Part shown: positions 22,483-29,599 of the stretch, in pieces
Layout of the letters: each line of letters opens with the position of its first letter
How positions within the stretch are numbered: position 1 is the first letter of the stretch
Source: MWCR01 sp041665165
GTDB lineage: Bacteria; Patescibacteriota; Patescibacteriia; 2-12-FULL-60-25
DNA: 33,242 nucleotides
Reading direction: 5' to 3'
Assembly (NCBI GenBank): GCA_041665165.1
Contig: JBAYJJ010000008.1
Location: forward strand, 1 to 33,242
Notes under the pieces: generated by a model
Told to the model about the DNA's origin: nothing
The model's database searches: none
The model's input: only the letters and a program-made list of their open reading frames with translations
Made by a program: the position numbers and the translations under genes

Positions 22483-22510
22483 CCTTTCCCCTGCAGCTGT
22501 GGGGGAAAGG
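22483..22510. repeat. GC-rich hairpin between convergent genes
   Basis: CCTTTCCCC (22483-22491) pairs with GGGGAAAGG (22502-22510). A second weaker pairing GGCCC/GGGCC follows (22513-22536). There is no T-run, so it reads as an intergenic repeat rather than a classic terminator. Confidence 0.6.
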
Positions 22511-22552
22511 TGGCCCGCAATAAGATAAAAAGAGGGCCGGATAGAGGGTGAG

Positions 22553-24544
22553 CTATTTCTTCGTCATCACCCACGCGCCATCCCAGTCTGCTGGCGGCGG
22601 ATTGGATTGGAAGTGCTGGGCGCGCTCCAGCAAGGTCTTGGACGGGCCGTCTGTTGGATATTTTTGAAGCAAGCTCTGGATTTTCTGGATGGCAGACGAG
22701 AAATCTTTGGCAAAATAATCTTTTATCGCATCTTCGTATTGCGCGACCAGGTCTTTATCCTGTTGAGTGGCCTTGGCTGTCTTTTTAATCACCTCATACA
22801 TCTTGACCGGCACTTTTTTGCCTTTGACTGCCACCAGGTCAACCAGACGCAACAAGAAACCGCCATTCAATGCGTCTTTTGTGCTTTCGGAAATCAACAT
22901 GGCCACGCCATATTCTTTGGTCAAAGCTTCCATGCGCGAACCGAGATTAACGCTGTCGCCGATGACCGTATAATCAAAGCGTTCTTCAGAACCCATGTTG
23001 CCGACCACCATATCTCCGGTATTCACGCCCACGCCGATCTTGATTTCCAGATCACCAAAGGCCTTGGCCGCATTCATTTCCTTGAGCTCAGCCAACATGT
23101 CCAAGCCTGTTTGGACTGCGCGCTTAGCATGGTCTGTTTGATCCAAAGGCGCATTCCAAAAAGCCATGACAGCATCGCCAATGTATTTATCCAGCACGCC
23201 ATCGTACTTGAAAACGATATTGGTCATGCGCGACAAGTAGATGTTCATGATTTCCACCATTTTTTCTGGCTTCAAGCCTTCGGAAATAGTGGTAAAGCCG
23301 CGGATGTCGGAAAACAGCACGGTCATGCGCCTGCGCTCCCCGCCCAAATGCAATTTGGACATGTCAGACAAGATCGAATTCACGACAGAAGACGAGACAT
23401 AGCGCGAAAAAGCATTTTTGATCTCGCGTTTCTGCTGTTCAGATGCTACGCGGCGCTCCAAAGTCACGGCTCCGAAGCCGACGAGCAGCAGAATCGTGGG
23501 CCACAGCACATCCATGATCCAACCGCGGTCAAAAGCATAAAATGCACCTATCAAATTCGCGAGCCAGACGACGATTACGAGCGGAATGCTGTAACGAGGG
23601 CGCAACTTCGGCAAAACAAGTCCGAGCAGTGCTCCTAGCAAAACCAAATAGACGAATAAAGCCCAGCCCGGCACTTCGCGCAAGTAATTGCCTTTGAGCA
23701 AAGTATCCAAAATAGAGGAATGGATTTCTACGCCGCTCATGGGCTGATTAAATGACGTCGGGACTAGTTGATCATCGTGCAAATCAGCGGCCGTGGCTCC
23801 GACCATGACGATTCTGTCTTTCAAAGCGCTGGCTTGGACTTTGTCATCCATCAAATCAGCAGCTGAATATGTAGGGAAACCTTTTTCCGGGGCATTCACA
23901 TAGTGGATTATGATGCGGCCCAAACTATCAAGCGCCTGGTTCGGATCAACAGCTATGCCAGCCAGCTCAGTCAGCCTAATTTCAAATGATTTTAATTTTG
24001 AACCATCTGGCGAACTTGCGATTACGGGCACGCGCCTGACAACTCCGTCAACATCCTGGGGCGTATTTACATGCCCAATGCCAGCAGCAGCGACTGCAAT
24101 CTGCGAGATGGGCATCAGGACTTTAGAAGGATCATATGTAATGACATTGCGCGTGATGGACAGCGTGAGTTCTGCCGGCAAAACAACCTTGCCAGCCGCC
24201 TGGATGGCACTGGCCAGCGCCGCATCATTGGCTTGATCGGAAGTTTCCGGAAAATTCACATCATAGCCAATGGCCAAAGGCTGGGCTTGCGAAATCTTCT
24301 CAATCACTTGCGCGTGCACTGACCTAGCCCAAGGCCAGCGCCCAAGCCGCGCCATGGCTGCATCATCAATCGCGATAATGACCACGCGCGGATCAGCAAC
24401 CACTGGCTGATACAAACGATCCTCAAGCCTGTGGCTCCAAGATGAGATGGCGCCGGTCCAGGCCAAGAGCCCACAGACTGCACCTGCGGCCAAGCCCACG
24501 ATCAATGGCCTGCGCCAGTCGGATTGTTGATTAACAAGTTTCAT
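22553..24544 (-). CDS. CHASE2-domain class III adenylate/guanylate cyclase
   Basis: 663 residues from the ATG at 24544. The ATG at 24559 lies inside a hairpin repeat and is the less likely start. The layout is an N-terminal membrane helix (about 15-35), an extracytoplasmic CHASE2 sensor (about 45-290), then three membrane helices and a class III cyclase domain. Catalytic features are LFSDIRGFTTIS (first metal Asp), YDGVLDKYIGDAVMAFW (Lys for adenine and the second metal Asp) and FDYTVIGDSVNLGSRME (Asp and transition-state Asn/Arg). Lys and Asp at the purine-selecting positions favour ATP, hence cAMP. A C-terminal helical tail of about 80 residues follows. It probably forms a unit with the upstream FecR-domain gene. 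Domain order is clear; product is inferred. Confidence 0.92.
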   Translation of the reverse strand: MKLVNQQSDWRRPLIVGLAAGAVCGLLAWTGAISSWSHRLEDRLYQPVVADPRVVIIAIDDAAMARLGRWPWARSVHAQVIEKISQAQPLAIGYDVNFPETSDQANDAALASAIQAAGKVVLPAELTLSITRNVITYDPSKVLMPISQIAVAAAGIGHVNTPQDVDGVVRRVPVIASSPDGSKLKSFEIRLTELAGIAVDPNQALDSLGRIIIHYVNAPEKGFPTYSAADLMDDKVQASALKDRIVMVGATAADLHDDQLVPTSFNQPMSGVEIHSSILDTLLKGNYLREVPGWALFVYLVLLGALLGLVLPKLRPRYSIPLVIVVWLANLIGAFYAFDRGWIMDVLWPTILLLVGFGAVTLERRVASEQQKREIKNAFSRYVSSSVVNSILSDMSKLHLGGERRRMTVLFSDIRGFTTISEGLKPEKMVEIMNIYLSRMTNIVFKYDGVLDKYIGDAVMAFWNAPLDQTDHAKRAVQTGLDMLAELKEMNAAKAFGDLEIKIGVGVNTGDMVVGNMGSEERFDYTVIGDSVNLGSRMEALTKEYGVAMLISESTKDALNGGFLLRLVDLVAVKGKKVPVKMYEVIKKTAKATQQDKDLVAQYEDAIKDYFAKDFSSAIQKIQSLLQKYPTDGPSKTLLERAQHFQSNPPPADWDGAWVMTKK

Positions 24545-24554
24545 ATATTCATAC

Positions 24555-24629
24555 GTCATGCCGAACTCGTTTCGGCATCCCGATACTTTGTTACTAAGTA
24601 ACGAGATCCTGAAACGAGTTCAGGATGAC
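24555..24629. repeat. Three-hairpin palindromic intergenic element
   Basis: The element is bounded by GTCAT (24555-24559) and ATGAC (24625-24629). Hairpin 1: ATGCCGAA (24558-24565) with TTCGGCAT (24571-24578). Centre: GTTAC (24590-24594) with GTAAC (24598-24602). Hairpin 3: ATCCTGAA (24606-24613) with TTCAGGAT (24619-24626). The two outer hairpins are inverted versions of the same unit with loops CTCGT and ACGAG. It lies between the FecR gene and the cyclase gene. Confidence 0.85.
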
Positions 24630-24635
24630 ACAGGG

Positions 24636-26711
24636 TTAATTAACCGCGCCGGTTGGAGATGCGATTATGTTGAATGTGATCTGGCCTTCTTTGGTGACAC
24701 CGTTTTCCGTGTAAGTCGCAAAAGCCGTGACTGAGCCAGTCTGTCTGGCATTGGCCGTGAAAGTTATGCCAGAAATTGATCCAAGGCCATTAGACATGCT
24801 CCACGCCACGCTTCTGGTCACATCAGATGTAAAGCCGTTAGTGTAGTAAACAGTGGCCTTCACAGTGCGCGTCTGGCCTAAAATGACGCTTAAGCCTCCG
24901 CTTGCGACTGTGACTTCGAGCCGGCTGATGGCCACTGGCCCTGCATTGATCTGCAGATTGGTTCGTGCAGTCAAAGTCTGCGTTCCGCTGACAACATTAG
25001 CAATCAAAGTTGATGATCCTGCTTTGCTAGCAGTGAATGTTGCGCCACTAAAAGTTCCGAGGGATCCGATCTGACTGAATTTGGCATATGAAGTTGCATC
25101 AACAACTGATCCATCGGCTTTGAAACCTTTTACATACATCTTAACCGCATCCCCCACGTTCGCCGGATTGGGCTGGGCATATAATTCAATGCGCACCAAT
25201 GCCAAATCTATTACCTTGATTGAGGGCGGAATGACCAGCGGCGGATTAGAAGTCACCGGAGGGTTGGTTGGCGTAGTCGGAGCTGTCGGCTTAGTGCTTG
25301 TCGGCGTCCGCAAAGTAGAAGTCGGGGTCAAAACATCAGACGTTGAGGTCGGCGACGTATTGTCCAAAGGATTTGTTGGCGCTGGCGGGGCGACACATTG
25401 AGCTGCCAGCTTTTTCGCTTGCTCAAACCTAGCTGTCTGCATGTCCATTTTCTCTTTGATCACCAAAGACCTGCCCTCTTTGGATGCGAGCTTGCTCCAA
25501 TCTTCAGCATTCCTCTTTAAGCCCTGGTCCACGGCATTGAAAGCTTCATCATATGCGGCTTTTGACTCAGGCTTGCACAACAAGCTCTCCACTTCGTCCA
25601 AGCGGCTGTCCACGGACAACAATTTCGCATACAAATATGCAGTTGGATCATTCTCCCAAGTCTTGGCATACAGATCTTCGGCCTTGAGCTTGAGCCTGAA
25701 CATCAATGTGCCGGGCTGGACATCGGATTGCGAGAGCATGAGCATGGCCAAAGCCTGCTGCAAACCCGGGCGATATGCTTTTGAATCAGGATTTTCCAAT
25801 TTCTGGTTCAGATCATTCTCGAAATTATTCAAATGATAGAAAGCCAAGCCTGATTTGCCGCGATCAATCAGATCTTTGATGTAGCCCAAGCGCCTGGCTG
25901 AGTATTGGCCGTACAATGCCGGAGCTTTGGCCCCGGCAAACGACAAGTGAAGGTTTTCAGACCATTGCGCTATGCCATAGTTCCAAGCATCTGGCGCAGA
26001 TTTTCCGCCTGCAATCAAAGCTTTGGTCAAAAGCGCATCAGCATCTGTAATGAATTGGATATCTTGCGGACGATTTGCATCTAACCAAGCCTGATCCTTC
26101 CAAGTGCTACTCGCGGCTTGGCCTGATTCTGAGCGCACAGCATCAAAAGTCGCCCATTGCCCGGCGGCATTGGATATTGATTTGCCTGTTTTTGGTTTGC
26201 TGATCACTCCGCCGTGCTCCATCCAGAGTTTCGTGAGGTTTCCGTCAGTCTCAAACGAATATGATGTGCCGCGCACAGTGGAAACGACTTGATCAGTCCG
26301 CGTGACGAACGCACTATCCAAATCCATGAGCTTCAAAAGCCTGGGCCAGATGCGGCCGTTCTGTAGTTTTGACCTCAAACCAAAATCCAAGATCGAACCT
26401 TTGTTCAGACCCTCAACTTGAAACGTAGAATTTTTATCAATCACGATTTGCGCTCGGCCATCAGCTTCCAAAATCGCTTGTCCGTCGCTCCCAGTCTTGA
26501 TGCTATCCCCTTCTTTGATTTCCATGTTGTTAGTAGCAGGCACATCTTTCCCATCCCGAACAACAGTCACCTGTCCGCTTCTAACTTCTAACTTCCAACT
26601 TCCAACTTCTACGGGGCGAATGGACCCCAAACTCCAAAACCACCAGATGCAAAGCCCGATTACGACGAGGAGGACTAGGATGACCCAGATCCAGGGAAAG
26701 CGTTTCTTCAT
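24636..26711 (-). CDS. FecR-domain membrane protein with C-terminal Ig-like domains
   Basis: 691 residues from the ATG at 26711, the first residue of a basic-plus-hydrophobic start (MKKRFPWIWVILVLLVVIGL). After the membrane helix (about 6-28) comes a FecR domain (about 45-190: GQVTVVRDGKDVP, MEIKEGDSIKTGSDGQAIL, STVRGTSYSFETDG). A helical region follows (about 215-460), then a Thr/Pro/Ser-rich linker (about 470-525), then two Ig-like domains ending the protein. FecR domains in this context are extracytoplasmic sensors or scaffold proteins. The pairing with a CHASE2 cyclase recurs in other bacteria. A short repeat is inserted in frame near residues 34-45. A weak Shine-Dalgarno-like AAGGGA precedes the ATG. 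Confidence 0.85.
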   Translation of the reverse strand: MKKRFPWIWVILVLLVVIGLCIWWFWSLGSIRPVEVGSWKLEVRSGQVTVVRDGKDVPATNNMEIKEGDSIKTGSDGQAILEADGRAQIVIDKNSTFQVEGLNKGSILDFGLRSKLQNGRIWPRLLKLMDLDSAFVTRTDQVVSTVRGTSYSFETDGNLTKLWMEHGGVISKPKTGKSISNAAGQWATFDAVRSESGQAASSTWKDQAWLDANRPQDIQFITDADALLTKALIAGGKSAPDAWNYGIAQWSENLHLSFAGAKAPALYGQYSARRLGYIKDLIDRGKSGLAFYHLNNFENDLNQKLENPDSKAYRPGLQQALAMLMLSQSDVQPGTLMFRLKLKAEDLYAKTWENDPTAYLYAKLLSVDSRLDEVESLLCKPESKAAYDEAFNAVDQGLKRNAEDWSKLASKEGRSLVIKEKMDMQTARFEQAKKLAAQCVAPPAPTNPLDNTSPTSTSDVLTPTSTLRTPTSTKPTAPTTPTNPPVTSNPPLVIPPSIKVIDLALVRIELYAQPNPANVGDAVKMYVKGFKADGSVVDATSYAKFSQIGSLGTFSGATFTASKAGSSTLIANVVSGTQTLTARTNLQINAGPVAISRLEVTVASGGLSVILGQTRTVKATVYYTNGFTSDVTRSVAWSMSNGLGSISGITFTANARQTGSVTAFATYTENGVTKEGQITFNIIASPTGAVN
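26578..26612 (-). repeat. Short-word repeat inserted in frame in the FecR gene
   Basis: The minus strand reads GAAGTTGGAAGTTGGAAG then TTAGAAGTTAGAAG, four tandem 7-mers of GAAGTTG/TTAGAAG type. It encodes VEVGSWKLEVRS (residues 34-45), joining the membrane helix to the FecR domain. Confidence 0.7.
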
Positions 26712-26738
26712 AAAATCCCTTGTATGATAGCACAAAGT

Positions 26739-26907
26739 GCGTATAGGACTAACTCATCCTGATTTGTCGTCCCAGCTGGCTACCTCTAACCGAGGACGAC
26801 AAATCTGTCCTTCCCTTACCTCAAGGGAAGGACACGAAGTTCACTAATCAATAGAAGTCTTCCCCTTGTTGTAAGGGGAAGATTTAGTAGGAGTTAGTCC
26901 TGTACGC
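26739..26907. other. Cloverleaf-like element: outer 17-bp stem enclosing three hairpins
   Basis: The outer arms 26739-26755 and 26891-26907 pair over all 17 positions (one G-U in RNA). Inside, three perfect stems sit side by side. A: 12 bp, 26761-26772 with 26794-26805. B: 11 bp, 26807-26817 with 26823-26833. C: 10 bp, 26858-26867 with 26873-26882. The three loops are 21, 5 and 5 nt. It lies between the FecR gene (leftward) and the rnpB promoter (rightward), 3 nt before the rnpB -35 box. No ORF is seen inside. Confidence 0.85.
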
Positions 26908-26910
26908 CTA

Positions 26911-26939
26911 TTGACTTTTCCACCATTTTCTGGTATATT
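26911..26939 (+). promoter_or_regulatory. Promoter of rnpB
   Basis: TTGACT (26911-26916), 17-nt spacer, TATATT (26934-26939). The expected start is at about 26946, within 1 nt of the P1 stem. Confidence 0.85.
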
Positions 26940-26944
26940 CGGCT

Positions 26945-27493
26945 TGTTCTGGTTAGGTGGATGACTGCTCTCCGTCGCGTAAAGCTATGGGGAGAGGAAA
27001 GTCCGAACACCCTTCCCGATGTAAATCGGGATTGTAGCGAGAGCCGTTAACGACGGCCGGGCATAGGTCCTTAACATCATGACCTTGGATCGGGACGAAA
27101 GTCAGCGATCACTGATCAAATCAGGACAGGGTCTGAAAAAAGTTCATAAACCCAGGGAAAGTGCCACAGAAACAATACTAGTCTGACGCAAGTCGGATCA
27201 AAGATGAAAAGCAAATGGAACGTGATGGTCCCCGGCGCAAGTCGGGGGAACAATCGAGACCATTTCCCATGCATGGTGACATGCATCGTCCCGTAAAGCT
27301 GACTTCAGTCAGCCACGGGACTAGGCGGCAAACCCTCTCTGGTGCAAGAGCAAGACTCGCGTTCTTCATTGGGCGCGAGACTGGTCGCTCGCATGACTCA
27401 GACAGCAATGTCTGGGCAAGATAGATAGTCATCACTCCCCATAGCTTCATGCGAAGGGGAGGACAGAATTCGGCTTACATCCTTGCCAGAACA
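26945..27493 (+). ncRNA. rnpB: RNase P RNA (class A-like), enlarged
   Basis: About 549 nt between the paired ends TGTTCTGG (26945-26952) and CCAGAACA (27486-27493), the P1 stem. Conserved core segments are GAGAGGAAAGTCCG (26992-27005), GTGCCACAGAAAC (27161-27173), GGCGGCAAACCC (27324-27335), AGATAGATAGTCATCAC (27420-27436) and GACAGAATTCGGCTTAC (27462-27478). It is the catalytic RNA that removes tRNA 5' leaders. It is longer than the roughly 350-400 nt common in bacteria. The extra length lies between the first core segment and GTGCCACAGAAAC, and between that and GGCGGCAAACCC. Frames across it are not genes. Confidence 0.96.
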
Positions 27494-27500
27494 CAAAAGC

Positions 27501-27521
27501 TCCGCCAATGGCGGATTTTTT
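27501..27521 (+). terminator. Terminator of rnpB
   Basis: TCCGCC (27501-27506) pairs with GGCGGA (27510-27515) around AAT, followed by six T residues. Confidence 0.9.
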
Positions 27522-27523
27522 GT

Positions 27524-27529
27524 TATACT
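27524..27529 (+). promoter_or_regulatory. -10 box for a leaderless sugar-transferase message
   Basis: TGTTATACT (TATACT at 27524-27529) directly abuts the rnpB terminator. Six bases separate it from the ATG at 27536. No -35 is visible. Confidence 0.5.
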
Positions 27530-27535
27530 ATGCCC

Positions 27536-28960
27536 ATGAACCGTTTCAACTTGGCTTTTACAGCCGCACGCCTGCCGATTGATGCCACGGCCCTGGCCTT
27601 AGCCTCCATCTCAGCCTACCTTTTGCGCTACTCCAGATTTGCCACAGACGTGCGCCCGCTTTTGCAGGACATCCCATACCAGACATATATCCAGACCTCG
27701 CTCACCTTTATCTTGGTTTGGATTCTGATGTTCGTGGTCGCGGGCTTGTACACGACCAGGCCTTTGCGTGCCTGGAACGAACTAGGCAGAATCATCTTGG
27801 CCTGCACAGCCGGCACCATGATCTTGATCTCAACCATTTTCTTTAACCGCGAACTGGCCCAGTCCCGCTTCATCATCTTGGCCATCTGGCTATTGTCAAT
27901 CGTGTATGTTTCCTTTGGCCGTACCATTGTGCGCTGGGTCAGGAACTTTTTGCTGCGCAAGGGCTTGGGCCACGAACGCATCGTGATCATAGGCTCAGAC
28001 AGCCAGACGGAAAAACTCAAAAAGATTTTTACAGACTCCCCCATCTTCGGCTTCACTGTGGTGCGGACCATCAGGAACTGGGATGCTGAACAGGAAAAGC
28101 AGATCAAATTCTTGATCAACAAAGGCAAGCTGGACGGCATTGTGCTGGCTGACCCGGACATGCCCAAGGCAATCGCGCTTGAGGCCATCAACTTCGCGTC
28201 CAGCCATCACTTGAGCTTCAGATATCTGGCAGACCTCTTTGCCGCGCAATTCACGAACATAGAAGTAAGCACGCCCGGCGGCATCCCCATCATTGAGGTC
28301 AAGCGCACGCCATTGGACGGCTGGGGCAGGATAGCCAAAAGGTTCATGGATCTTATCTGCGCGATATTTCTGATAATCCTGACCTCTCCGCTCTGGATCT
28401 TGTCCGCACTCATGATCTTGATTGAGGATGGATTCCCGATTTTCTTCAAGAACGAACGCATCGGCGAAAAAGGCCACAAATTCACGACCTACAAATTCAG
28501 GAGCATGTATAAAAAATATTCAATCGGCCCGCAATTCGGCAATAACAAAAAAAATCTTGAGTTTGAAAAGAAACTGATTGAAGAAAAAAGCATCAAAAGC
28601 GGCCCGGTCTATAAAATCGCCGGTGATCCGCGCATCATGAAGTCTGGGCGCTGGCTCAGGCGCTGGTCAATTGACGAGCTGCCCAATTTCTTGAATGTGC
28701 TTTTCGGCAACATGTCTTTGGTCGGCCCGCGTCCGCATCAGCCGCGCGAAGTGGAGAACTATTCTGATCCTCAGTTGCGCGTATTGGCCATCAAGCCCGG
28801 CGTTTCCGGCCTGGCCCAAATCTCAGGCCGCAGTGACCTGACATTCGATGAAGAAGTCAAACTGGACAGCTGGTACATAGAGAACTGGTCGCCGTGGCTT
28901 GATATGTACATTGTCCTGAAAACACCGTTCGTGGTCTTGCAGAAAAAAGGAGCGTATTAA
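27536..28960 (+). CDS. Polyprenyl-phosphate glycosyl-1-phosphate transferase (WcaJ/WbaP-type)
   Basis: 474 residues. Four N-terminal membrane helices (about 8-135) are followed by a soluble nucleotide-binding-like domain (about 150-280, GHERIVIIGSDSQTEKL). A fifth helix (KRFMDLICAIFLIILTSPLW) and the bacterial sugar transferase domain complete the layout. Diagnostic C-terminal motifs are FFKNERIGEKGHKFTTYKFRSM, RWLRRWSIDELPNFLNVL, GNMSLVGPRP and KPGVSGLAQISGRSDLTFDE. Such enzymes load a sugar-1-phosphate onto undecaprenyl phosphate to start surface polysaccharide or glycan synthesis. The start at 27536 is preferred over 27530 because the -10 box ends 6 nt before it. The upstream extension would run into rnpB. 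Confidence 0.95.
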   Translation: MNRFNLAFTAARLPIDATALALASISAYLLRYSRFATDVRPLLQDIPYQTYIQTSLTFILVWILMFVVAGLYTTRPLRAWNELGRIILACTAGTMILISTIFFNRELAQSRFIILAIWLLSIVYVSFGRTIVRWVRNFLLRKGLGHERIVIIGSDSQTEKLKKIFTDSPIFGFTVVRTIRNWDAEQEKQIKFLINKGKLDGIVLADPDMPKAIALEAINFASSHHLSFRYLADLFAAQFTNIEVSTPGGIPIIEVKRTPLDGWGRIAKRFMDLICAIFLIILTSPLWILSALMILIEDGFPIFFKNERIGEKGHKFTTYKFRSMYKKYSIGPQFGNNKKNLEFEKKLIEEKSIKSGPVYKIAGDPRIMKSGRWLRRWSIDELPNFLNVLFGNMSLVGPRPHQPREVENYSDPQLRVLAIKPGVSGLAQISGRSDLTFDEEVKLDSWYIENWSPWLDMYIVLKTPFVVLQKKGAY

Positions 28961-28976
28961 CCTAACTCCCTCCTTC

Positions 28977-28999
28977 CTCCCCCTTACGCTAAGGGGGAG
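28977..28999. repeat. CCCCCTT hairpin downstream of the sugar transferase
   Basis: CTCCCCCTT (28977-28985) pairs with AAGGGGGAG (28991-28999) around ACGCT. Flanking CTCCC and GAGGGGG words extend it imperfectly. It is a REP-like unit of another sequence family than the ATTCCCGC palindromes. Confidence 0.7.
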
Positions 29000-29011
29000 C
29001 TAGAGGGGGTC

Positions 29012-29037
29012 AAAATGCCGCAATCGGCATTTTTTTT
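29012..29037 (+). terminator. Terminator of the sugar transferase gene
   Basis: ATGCCG (29015-29020) pairs with CGGCAT (29025-29030) around CAAT, followed by seven T residues. Confidence 0.9.
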
Positions 29038-29039
29038 AT

Positions 29040-29068
29040 TTGCCTTCCCTCAAATAAACTGCTAAACA
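29040..29068 (+). promoter_or_regulatory. Promoter-like start of tandem element A
   Basis: TTGCCT (29040-29045), 17-nt spacer, TAAACA (29063-29068). The spacing and the -35 are the same as in copy B at 29310-29338. Confidence 0.5.
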
Positions 29069-29074
29069 ATACTT

Positions 29075-29270
29075 AATCAAGCGATCCGGTTGCACAATCC
29101 AGCCCAAGGTTTTACGGGAGAAACCCAACTGACGGACAGACTTGGTTTTACGCCCGTTCATGGTTATCGTCGGCGAAAAAAAGGGATGTGGGCCTTGTGC
29201 CCAATGCCAAAGTAGCTGGAAAACCCAGGGGAAGGAGTGGTCGTTCTCGTTTCTGCTCCTCTCCCCGCCT
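29075..29270 (+). ncRNA. Candidate structured RNA, tandem copy A
   Basis: No coding frame is plausible. Positions 29181-29208 (28 nt) and 29227-29270 (44 nt) are identical to copy B, while the rest differs apart from short blocks such as TTACGGGAGA and TAAACTGCTAA. Predicted hairpins include GGGC/GCCC within the 28-nt block and a long stem GGGGAAGGAG with CTCCTCTCCCC closing the 44-nt block. The 5' end is inferred from the promoter-like sequence; the 3' end is approximate because no terminator follows this copy. No known RNA family was recognised. Confidence 0.5.
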
Positions 29271-29280
29271 CCCTTTTGTC

Positions 29281-29301
29281 ATTCCCGGCTAGACCGGGAA
29301 T
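29281..29301 (+). repeat. REP-like palindrome between the two tandem elements
   Basis: ATTCCCGG CTAG A CCGGGAAT, with flanking TTGTC and CCAGACAA, of the same family as 21418-21437 and 22450-22469. Confidence 0.8.
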
Positions 29302-29309
29302 CCAGACAA

Positions 29310-29338
29310 TTGCCTTCCGCTCTCTAAACTGCTAATAC
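29310..29338 (+). promoter_or_regulatory. Promoter-like start of tandem element B
   Basis: TTGCCT (29310-29315), 17-nt spacer, TAATAC (29333-29338), a better -10 than in copy A. Confidence 0.55.
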
Positions 29339-29344
29339 TCCACC

Positions 29345-29561
29345 CAGGTTGCGACCTGGACACCAACGGGCAAGATATCTTACGGGAGAGATTTCGACCC
29401 GCAGTGGGGCTTCCTCGAAGCACGGCATGGCGGTCCGTGGATTAAGGGATGTGGGCCTTGTGCCCAATGCCGAAATCCAAGCCTAGGGGAAGGAGTGGTC
29501 GTTCTCGTTTCTGCTCCTCTCCCCGCCTTTCTTCTCAGCACCCGATGTTAGGGTGCTTTTT
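29345..29561 (+). ncRNA. Candidate structured RNA, tandem copy B, with terminator
   Basis: About 217 nt. Hairpins in order are CCAGGT/ACCTGG (29344-29349 with 29354-29359), a CGGG/CCCG domain, GCTTC/GAAGC, CACGG/CCGTG, then GGAT/ATCC (29447-29450 with 29475-29478) enclosing GGGC/GCCC, then the long GGGGAAGGAG stem. Positions 29444-29471 and 29485-29528 are identical to copy A. The transcript would end at a terminator: AGCACCC (29537-29543) pairs with GGGTGCT (29551-29557), followed by TTTTT. No homology to tmRNA, SRP RNA, T-box or common riboswitches was recognised. 6S RNA was considered but the ends do not pair. Confidence 0.55.
29537..29561 (+). terminator. Terminator of the tandem RNA locus
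   Basis: A seven-base-pair stem, 7-nt loop and T-run; it indicates plus-strand transcription through the tandem elements. Confidence 0.85.
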
Positions 29562-29599
29562 GTTTACTAACTAATTGAATAGGGGGTAAGATAAAAAAT

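Noticed and set aside
26773..26793. Base pairing between the loop of hairpin A and the 5' end of rnpB
   Set aside because: Only about six consecutive bases (GGTTAG) match, which is expected by chance.
27178..27450. Open frames on both strands across 27178-27450
   Set aside because: They lie inside RNase P RNA, whose conserved core is unmistakable.
29040..29561. Tandem elements as a CRISPR array, T-box, tmRNA or 6S RNA
   Set aside because: There are only two units of about 230 nt. No T-box specifier or GGTGGNACC motif, no tmRNA tag or tRNA-like ends, and the ends do not pair as in 6S RNA.
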